A DNA stretch of 10,233 nt. Origin: Peptococcaceae bacterium (GTDB lineage: Bacteria; Bacillota; Peptococcia; DRI-13; UBA5745). Both the position numbers and the translations under genes were made by a program. The notes under the pieces were generated by a model. The model did not search any database and was not told the DNA's origin. It was given only the letters and a program-made list of their open reading frames with translations. Shown in pieces: positions 4,722 through 10,233 of this stretch. The stretch is from NCBI GenBank assembly GCA_031264885.1, contig JAISDM010000195.1, forward strand, positions 1 to 10,233, in the 5' to 3' direction. Every line of letters starts with the position of its first letter. Positions within the stretch are counted from its first letter, which is position 1.

Positions 4722-6566
4722 ATGTACGAAGGCGATATGAATAAAAAATATGAATCATTAAAAATTCCCGGTCAACCGGCGCCGCGGGCTAAGGCCAACA
4801 CGCCCGCTTCCCTCTCTGAGAACGCGTATTATGAGATAGAATACGGTTCCTTCCCGGTACCGGGCGTCGGCAAATTTGTGCAAAAACCGCAAAAAATCAA
4901 GCCGCCTGAAAAGGATGAAGTACGGGATGTTTTTCGTCAGATGCGGGACATCGGGCAGGCGCGCCATCCCGCTTTAAGTTATTGGGGATTCCGCGACCCC
5001 AAGGCTCAGTCCAATCACGCGGCCGATTTTTATAATCAAGGCGTGTTTATGAAGGATTTCACGGATAATTATACGGGGAGCGCGCCGTTTTCTCAATACT
5101 TCCCATATTATCAGATGCTGGGATATGACCAGTTCCGGACGTATTTCACCTGGCGCGCAAAGGTCAGGCGGGGCCATGTCGCCGATACGTCCGTGTCCTA
5201 CGCCTTTTTGTATATTTATGAGCTGCTGAACAACATCGGGGCGGACAGTCCCCAGGACGGTCTGGATCAGCTGATGTTCTTCTGGAAGGCTTTCCGGGCT
5301 CATAACAAGACCGTCGACAGGTATGTGTTAAAATGGCTGAAGGATTATCATATATACTATGAGCTGCCGCGGTCATTCAAGGAATTCGCGGAAGAGAACG
5401 GTCTTGCCGGACATTACCCGAGAATGGCGGACGCCGGCGACAATTTTGATTTGTTCTGCGACATTTCAAAATACGATGTCCGGAAGTCCGGCTTTTTTGC
5501 CGGCGACAGAGTCAAGCTGGTCACGGACTGTTTCTATTTCGTGACGGACAGGCTCAGGGAAACATTCATGGATAACGGATTCCGCTTTGACGATTTCATA
5601 TTTCAGCCCACGAGAAAAATGTCTGAGTGGACGCCTTTCAAGGGCGCGATTTTTTATCCCCGGATCCGGCAGGCGGACAGGCGGGTCGTGCTGTCCGAGA
5701 ATGAAATCTATATATGCAGTCAAAATCATTGGGCTTTCAATACGACCATTACGTCCGAAGGCGGGAAGCAGTTAGTCGGCTATGTCATGAAGCAGATGGA
5801 GGCTGTCTTGCGCAAGGCGGTAAAATATAAATTTAAACTCTCGGCCCATATTGACGCGGCGGTGCATCCGGCGGTCCGGATGCTGCGCGCGGCCGGTTTG
5901 TCTCTTGAGGATATTGTAAGCGAAGCGGCCGCGGAGTTCTACCGGGAAGCGACGAAGACGGTGGTTAAGGTGGATCGCGAAGCGCTGTCGGTCATCCGGC
6001 GGGAAGCGCTTGCCACGCAGGAAAAACTGATTGTGCCGGAGCGGGAGGAGGGGGCCGCGCCCGTTCTCGCGCCGCTGGACCTGCCTTTGCCGGCGGCGCC
6101 GGGTATGCCGCAGTCACCGGGCGTGACGGCACAGTCAGAACCGCTGTCGCCGGGTGTGACAGCGGCGCCGGACATCCCGCGGTCACCGGATATATCGGCG
6201 CAACCAGGCATGCCGGCGCAACTGCGGGATATGCCGCAGCCGCCGGATGTGACGGCGCAATCAGACTTGACGGCGCCGCCGGGCATCCCGCAGTCACCGG
6301 ATATCCAGCCGTCTCCGCCGCCCGCGGCCGACGTTTGGGCGCGCCTGAAGGACGCGCTGGATGAAACCGAAATAGAGGCGTTGGCCGCGGTATTGCGCGG
6401 GGCGCCGGAGATAAAGGAATTTGCCGGCGAACGCGGCGTGATGCTGGAGGTTTTGGCCGACGGAATCAACGGGAAGGCGATGGACTGCATCGGCGACAGC
6501 CTTATGGATGAAGATTTTGCTTTATACGGCGATTACCGAGATCAGGTAAAGGAAATGGTGGAATGA
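4722..6566 (+). CDS. sngA: TerB_N/TerB_C protein, SngA of a Shango-type anti-phage system
   Basis: The protein has 614 residues. ATG 4722 is preceded by GAGGAG (4711-4716). Residues about 70-215 match TerB_N, with FSQYFPYYQM, YFTWRAKVRRG, SVSYAFLYIYELLNNIG and RYVLKWLKDYHIYY all recognisable. A middle region (about 235-430) contains a tyrosine- and tryptophan-rich stretch and a basic tail; I cannot assign it. Residues about 443-535 are a proline-rich degenerate repeat. Residues about 537-614 match TerB_C (ALDETEIEALAAVLRG, GINGKAMDCIGDSLMDED). No signal peptide or membrane segment is seen. TerB-type domains are linked to tellurite and stress-response islands and, in Shango, to phage defence together with an ATPase and a helicase, the next two genes. 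A sensor or scaffold role is inferred only. The stop codon overlaps the next start as ATGA, implying coupled translation. Confidence 0.87.
   Translation: MYEGDMNKKYESLKIPGQPAPRAKANTPASLSENAYYEIEYGSFPVPGVGKFVQKPQKIKPPEKDEVRDVFRQMRDIGQARHPALSYWGFRDPKAQSNHAADFYNQGVFMKDFTDNYTGSAPFSQYFPYYQMLGYDQFRTYFTWRAKVRRGHVADTSVSYAFLYIYELLNNIGADSPQDGLDQLMFFWKAFRAHNKTVDRYVLKWLKDYHIYYELPRSFKEFAEENGLAGHYPRMADAGDNFDLFCDISKYDVRKSGFFAGDRVKLVTDCFYFVTDRLRETFMDNGFRFDDFIFQPTRKMSEWTPFKGAIFYPRIRQADRRVVLSENEIYICSQNHWAFNTTITSEGGKQLVGYVMKQMEAVLRKAVKYKFKLSAHIDAAVHPAVRMLRAAGLSLEDIVSEAAAEFYREATKTVVKVDREALSVIRREALATQEKLIVPEREEGAAPVLAPLDLPLPAAPGMPQSPGVTAQSEPLSPGVTAAPDIPRSPDISAQPGMPAQLRDMPQPPDVTAQSDLTAPPGIPQSPDIQPSPPPAADVWARLKDALDETEIEALAAVLRGAPEIKEFAGERGVMLEVLADGINGKAMDCIGDSLMDEDFALYGDYRDQVKEMVE
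6101..6311 (+). repeat. Proline-rich degenerate tandem repeat inside sngA
   Basis: About five imperfect units encode variants of [G/D][M/I]PxSP[G/D][V/I]TAQ, for example GMPQSPGVTAQS, DIPRSPDISAQP, MPQPPDVTAQSD and GIPQSPDIQPS. The DNA shows the same recurring blocks, such as ATGCCGCAG and GTGACGGC. They form a flexible linker between the body of the protein and its TerB_C domain. Confidence 0.7.
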
Positions 6567-7885
6567 GCCAAATCAGTCAAGTACCGAACCGGATAGCGAA
6601 TATCCTGATAAACGCCTTGAAAGGCGGCGTCGTGCCCCGGGTGGGACTCGAATACATCACGGTAGGCCGCGCTCAGGAGATCGAAGCCATACTGCGCGAT
6701 ATTGAAATCATCGAGGAAGGGGGCGCGTCCTTCCGGTTCATCGTGGGCAAGTACGGCAGCGGCAAGAGCTTTCTGCTTCAAACGATCCGGAACTACGCCA
6801 CGGCCAAAGGCTTCGCGGTTGTGGACGCCGACCTGTCTCCGGAGCGCCGTTTCGCCGGATCCAAGGGCCAGGGTCTGGCCACGTATAAGGAACTCATCCG
6901 GAATCTTTCCACCAAGTCGAAACCTGACGGCGGAGCGCTTCCGCTGATTCTGGAAAAATGGATCTCCGGCATTCAAACGGCTGTGAAGGCCCAGTGCGAT
7001 GTGAGCGGCGATGAATTTGACGCGCTGGTCGAAAGGCAAATCTTCGCGGTTGCGGGTTCTCTGGAGGGAATGGTCAACGGTTTTGAGTTCGCCAAAGCCG
7101 TGGCCGCGTACTGGAAGGCATACCGGCAGGACGACGCGGCGATGAAATCCAATGTGCTGAAATGGTTCCGGGGCGAATATCCCTCCCGGAGAGAAGCGAG
7201 GGAGGATTTGGGCATCCATTTCATTGTCAGCGACGAGACCTGGTACGACTTCTTAAAGATATTCGCGGCGTTTCTGGTGGGCGCGGGGTACAAAGGATTG
7301 CTCGTCGTCATAGACGAATTGGTCAATATCTTCAAGATCCCGCATTCCGTCACCAGGGCGAACAATTACGAAAAAATCCTCACCATGTACAACGATGTCT
7401 TGCAGGGCAAGGCGAGTCACATCGGTTTTTTAATGGGGGGCACGACTCAGTGCGTCGAGGATAGATACAAGGGCGTGTTCAGTTATGAGGCGCTGCGTTC
7501 CCGCCTGGCGGAGGGGCATTTTTCCACCGACGGCGTCAAGGATCTTTCGGCGCCCATCGTCCGGCTTCAGATGCTTTCTCAGGAAGAGATGTACATCCTT
7601 GTGGAGAAACTGCTGAACCTCCACGCCCAGCTTTACAACTACGCGCCCTCATTGTCCCACGATGATCTGGTCTACTTCCTGACCGTGGAGTATAACCGCG
7701 TCGGCGCCGAGACGCACATCACTCCCCGTGAGATCATCCGCGATTTTATCGAATTGATCAACATCCTTCATCAGAATCCCCAGAAAAGCGCTGCGGAAAT
7801 TCTGGGCGGCAACAGCTTTGAGATGGCGAAAGGCGGACTCTCCGACGAGGACATACACAGCGAATTCCAGGAATTTGAGGTGTAA
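6563..7885 (+). CDS. sngB: DUF2791/BREX-type P-loop ATPase, SngB of a Shango-type system
   Basis: The protein has 440 residues and belongs to the BrxC/BrxD-like ATP-binding family (DUF2791). The N-terminal part contains the family-typical PNRIANILINALKGGVVPR (8-26) and VGRAQEI (34-40). Walker A is GKYGSGKS (62-69) and Walker B is LLVVIDEL (246-253, Asp251 and Glu252). A sensor-1-like strand GFLMGGT lies at 288-294. The conserved SYEALRSRLAEG follows at 307-318 and THITPREIIRDFI at 385-397. All key ATPase residues are present, so it is probably an active AAA+/STAND-type switch or motor. The start overlaps the sngA stop by four bases (ATGA), with purine-rich sequence just upstream. It is much smaller than BrxC and the size of BrxD. 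No BREX methylase, PglZ or BrxC gene is in the window, so Shango is preferred over BREX. Confidence 0.88.
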   Translation: MSQISQVPNRIANILINALKGGVVPRVGLEYITVGRAQEIEAILRDIEIIEEGGASFRFIVGKYGSGKSFLLQTIRNYATAKGFAVVDADLSPERRFAGSKGQGLATYKELIRNLSTKSKPDGGALPLILEKWISGIQTAVKAQCDVSGDEFDALVERQIFAVAGSLEGMVNGFEFAKAVAAYWKAYRQDDAAMKSNVLKWFRGEYPSRREAREDLGIHFIVSDETWYDFLKIFAAFLVGAGYKGLLVVIDELVNIFKIPHSVTRANNYEKILTMYNDVLQGKASHIGFLMGGTTQCVEDRYKGVFSYEALRSRLAEGHFSTDGVKDLSAPIVRLQMLSQEEMYILVEKLLNLHAQLYNYAPSLSHDDLVYFLTVEYNRVGAETHITPREIIRDFIELINILHQNPQKSAAEILGGNSFEMAKGGLSDEDIHSEFQEFEV

Positions 7886-7890
7886 AATTA

Positions 7891-10104
7891 ATGGACGCAT
7901 TCAGCAGACTCGCTCCGTTTATTCAGGATTTTATCTATCAAAACCAATGGGAGGAACTGCGCGGCAATCAGGTCGCCGCCTGTGAGGTCATCTTCGGCAG
8001 CGACGACAACCTGCTGCTTTCCTCCGGGACGGCCACCGGCAAGACGGAGGCGGCTTTTTTGCCTGTCCTGACGGAGTTATATAACAAGCCGCCGCGTTCG
8101 GTGGGCGTCCTGTATATTTCGCCGCTGAAGGCGCTGATCAACGACCAGTTCAAGCGGCTGGAGCAGCTGCTGCTGGATTCCAATATCCCGGTCACCAAAT
8201 GGCATGGGGACGCGTCGCTGACCCAGAAGAACAAGCTCGTCAAAAATCCGGAAGGCTTGCTGCAAATCACGCCGGAGTCGCTGGAAAGCCTGATCACCAA
8301 CAAGCGCGGCGCCTGCCTGTCGATGTTCTCGGATCTGCGGTATATCATCATAGACGAGGTGCATCATTTCATGCGGGACGTCCGGGGCTTGCAGCTTCTG
8401 TGCGTCCTGGAGCGGCTTCAGCGGCTGACCGGCGTCCATCCGCGGCGAATCGGCCTGTCCGCTACCTTGGGGGATGTTTCCCTGGCGCAGAATTGGCTGA
8501 ACACCGGCGCCGGCGGCCGGAAATGCGCCGCGCCGGTTGAGGAAGAGGGGAAGAAGCGCGTCAGGCTCCATGTGGAACGTTTCGTCAACTACGCCGACAA
8601 GCGCGATCTGGCGGAAGAAGACGGCGGCGGAAACGCCGTCAATGACAGTTCCGGCGGCGATATGGGCGACCGTGAGCATTATGAGTATCTTTTCCGGCAG
8701 ACCCTGGACAAAAAAACCATCATCTTCACCAACAGCCGGGAAGAGACGGAATTTGTCATGGCCCATCTGCGCGAAATCGCCCTGAAGAATAAAGCCCCCG
8801 ACGTTTATCGGGTGCATCACGGCAATGTTTCGGCTCTGCTGCGGGAGAATACGGAGGACGAAATGAAATCGGCGGACGAAAAAATCGTCGCCGGCGCCAC
8901 CGTCACGCTGGAACTGGGCATCGACATCGGCTCCCTCGACCAGGTGGTTCAGGTGGGCGCGCCGCTGAACGTCTCCAGCTTCGCGCAGCGGCTTGGACGC
9001 TGCGGCCGCCGCGGGCAGATCCCGCAGCTGCTTTTTACGTTTGTGGAGAGCGTCAAAATCAATTCCGCCGACGTTCTGGGCCCGATCAACTGGGAGTTCA
9101 TCCGAACCGCCGCCATCATTGAGCTTTACATCAAGGACCGCTGGATGGAGCCGATCCCGCCGCGGAAGCACGCGTACAATCTGCTGTACCATCAAACCAT
9201 GAGCTGCCTGAAGAGCAATGGGGAAATGTCGCCGGCGGGGCTTGCCCAGGCGCTCCTTTCTTTGGGCTGTTTCAAGGACATCCCCCAGGACGATTATAAG
9301 CGGCTGCTCTCTCACATGCTCGGCGCGGATCAGCTGCAGCGCACCGAGCATGGGGGTCTGATCATCGGCCGTGAAGGGGAAAAAATCGTAAACAGCCACA
9401 AATTCCTGACGGTATTTCTCGCGCCGGAATACCTGCTCGTCAAGGACGAGAACCGCACCATCGGCACGGTGGATAAGGTCTATCCGGTGGGCGTCCGTTT
9501 CGCGCTGGCGGGCATGGCGTGGGAAACGGTGGATGTGAACGTCAAATCCAAGGTTCTCTTTGTCAAACGGGTGCCGGGCATCTCGGTCGTGGACTGGGAC
9601 GTGGATTTTGACGCGGAGCTGCACACCGTACTGGTCCGCAAAATACGCGATGTTCTGAAAACGGACGCCGCGTATCCCTATTTAAGCGAGCGCTGCCGGG
9701 AGCGGCTGACCGAGATCCAATACATCGCCCGAAACAGCGGCATATTGGACCACCTGGCCACCCCCCTGTCCGACCGGAAATACGCCGTAGTCCCCTGGGT
9801 GGGCACGCGGCAGCTGACGACGCTGCATTACGCGCTGCTCCATGAGGGAATCAAGAGCAAGCGGTCCTGGGTTACCTGCGTTTATCTTGAAGTCATCTTC
9901 GACGGAACGCAAGCGGAACTGGAAAACAGGATCCGCCGCATACTCCGCTCCGATCTCAATCTGTACGACTTGCCGCTGCCCGATAAAATCCAGGTCAACG
10001 GGAAGTACAACGAGTTCGTGCCCCCGGACCTTCTCCGCAAGCAGTTCATCGAGGATTATCTGGACTTCGAGGGGCTAAAGTCACAGATCTGCAGCGATTC
10101 ATAA
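7891..10104 (+). CDS. sngC: Lhr-like superfamily 2 helicase, SngC of a Shango-type system
   Basis: The protein has 737 residues; GAGGTG (7877-7882) lies eight bases before the ATG and only five bases separate it from sngB. The helicase core is complete: motif I SGTATGKTEA (45-54), Ia SPLKALINDQ (77-86), motif II DEVH (155-158), motif III SAT (190-192), motif IV FTNSR (279-283), then VHHG (308-311), motif V TLELGIDIG (339-347) and motif VI QRLGRCGRRG (366-375). The winged-helix-like and C-terminal parts (about 400-737) are shorter than in full-length Lhr. The architecture resembles BrxHI-type helicases, which couple ATP hydrolysis to translocation on nucleic acid. Residues 240-260 are a glycine- and acid-rich insert between the two RecA lobes. 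It is probably cotranscribed with sngA and sngB; the polarity and substrate cannot be read. Confidence 0.9.
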   Translation: MDAFSRLAPFIQDFIYQNQWEELRGNQVAACEVIFGSDDNLLLSSGTATGKTEAAFLPVLTELYNKPPRSVGVLYISPLKALINDQFKRLEQLLLDSNIPVTKWHGDASLTQKNKLVKNPEGLLQITPESLESLITNKRGACLSMFSDLRYIIIDEVHHFMRDVRGLQLLCVLERLQRLTGVHPRRIGLSATLGDVSLAQNWLNTGAGGRKCAAPVEEEGKKRVRLHVERFVNYADKRDLAEEDGGGNAVNDSSGGDMGDREHYEYLFRQTLDKKTIIFTNSREETEFVMAHLREIALKNKAPDVYRVHHGNVSALLRENTEDEMKSADEKIVAGATVTLELGIDIGSLDQVVQVGAPLNVSSFAQRLGRCGRRGQIPQLLFTFVESVKINSADVLGPINWEFIRTAAIIELYIKDRWMEPIPPRKHAYNLLYHQTMSCLKSNGEMSPAGLAQALLSLGCFKDIPQDDYKRLLSHMLGADQLQRTEHGGLIIGREGEKIVNSHKFLTVFLAPEYLLVKDENRTIGTVDKVYPVGVRFALAGMAWETVDVNVKSKVLFVKRVPGISVVDWDVDFDAELHTVLVRKIRDVLKTDAAYPYLSERCRERLTEIQYIARNSGILDHLATPLSDRKYAVVPWVGTRQLTTLHYALLHEGIKSKRSWVTCVYLEVIFDGTQAELENRIRRILRSDLNLYDLPLPDKIQVNGKYNEFVPPDLLRKQFIEDYLDFEGLKSQICSDS

Positions 10105-10130
10105 TCGGGAAACGCGCGTCTGTCAAGGAC

Positions 10131-10149
10131 GGGCGGCAGAAGGCCGCCC
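10131..10149. terminator. GC-rich hairpin downstream of sngC
   Basis: GGGCGGC (10131-10137) and GCCGCCC (10143-10149) form a perfect seven-base-pair stem with a five-base loop, 26 bases after the sngC stop. There is no T-run after it, so it may be a weak or Rho-type end signal or an RNA-stabilising stem rather than a classical intrinsic terminator. Confidence 0.4.
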
Positions 10150-10178
10150 ATACGGCATCTTGAATGATGAATCCGTTG

Positions 10179-10197
10179 GGGCGGAATTATGCCGCCC
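10179..10197. terminator. Second GC hairpin downstream of sngC
   Basis: GGGCGG (10179-10184) and CCGCCC (10192-10197) form a six-base-pair stem with a seven-base loop. It is similar in sequence to the hairpin at 10131-10149, so the four arms could also pair across. No T-run follows. I see no supportable gene in 10105-10233. Confidence 0.3.
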
Positions 10198-10233
10198 GGG
10201 ACCGTTTGAAAGCAACAAAAATCGCATCCTTAA

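Noticed and set aside
5939..6490. Minus-strand frame rich in G, A, S and C repeats
   Set aside because: It is the complement of the proline-rich repeat region of sngA; the repeats come from that region.
6542..7219. 225-residue minus-strand frame opposite sngB
   Set aside because: It is antisense to the Walker A-containing half of the ATPase, with no ribosome site or domain.
8077..9624. 515-residue minus-strand frame opposite sngC
   Set aside because: It lies wholly antisense to a helicase whose motifs are all intact, has low-complexity composition rich in H, R, Q and D, and has no recognisable domain. It results from GC-rich third positions.
4722..10104. BREX or DISARM system
   Set aside because: The ATPase and helicase resemble BrxD and BrxHI, but no PglZ, BrxC/PglY, methyltransferase or phospholipase D gene is present, and the TerB partner points to Shango.
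10164..10233. Plus-strand frame from ATG 10164 to the window edge
   Set aside because: It has no ribosome site, overlaps the second hairpin, and has only 23 codons without recognisable sequence.
1..10233. CRISPR array, tRNA or rRNA genes
   Set aside because: I found no regularly spaced direct repeats and no tRNA-like cloverleaf or rRNA sequence on either strand.

Overview
The window looks like an accessory or defence-island stretch of a bacterial chromosome, probably from a Firmicute of the Clostridia type. This is inferred from purine-rich AGGAG-type ribosome binding sites, sigma-A-like promoters, AT-rich intergenic DNA, and the presence of a DUF6398 protein and an Rpn-like fragment. No marker gene fixes the taxon. 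Base composition is patchy. The left 3.5 kb is fairly AT-rich, while the esterase and the right-hand operon are visibly GC-rich, which suggests a locus assembled from pieces of different origin.

Layout, left to right. On the minus strand (1-1100) lie a fragment running off the left edge that resembles the core of the Rpn/PD-(D/E)XK transposase-like nuclease family, a DUF6398 protein, and a small unrecognised ORF. On the plus strand (1245-2147) is an APH-type kinase with a good promoter and a Crp/Fnr-like palindrome directly upstream. Converging on it from the minus strand (2205-3443) is a HAD phosphatase fused to a uridine-kinase-like P-loop kinase; this gene lacks an ordinary start codon. 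Next on the minus strand (3573-4514) is an alpha/beta-hydrolase esterase.

Divergent from the esterase is a tight three-gene plus-strand operon (4722-10104): a TerB_N/TerB_C protein, a DUF2791-type P-loop ATPase of the BREX BrxC/BrxD kind, and an Lhr-like superfamily 2 helicase. Gene content, order and sizes match the three-gene anti-phage system Shango (SngA TerB protein, SngB ATPase, SngC helicase). I therefore read it as a complete Shango-type system rather than a new one. The presumed division of labour is that the TerB protein senses or scaffolds, the ATPase acts as a switch or motor, and the helicase processes nucleic acid; the mechanism is not visible in the sequence.

The least expected feature is a pair of dispersed non-coding repeats. 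A 41-bp promoter-bearing repeat (B) and a 36-bp gene-start repeat (A) each occur twice, in the same order and orientation. In one place they bracket the small minus-strand ORF and in the other the esterase, as if the gene between two fixed flanks had been exchanged. Other points of note are a perfect 8-5-8 inverted repeat just upstream of the start-less HAD-kinase gene, a proline-rich repeat linker inside the TerB protein, and small hairpins before and after the Shango operon.
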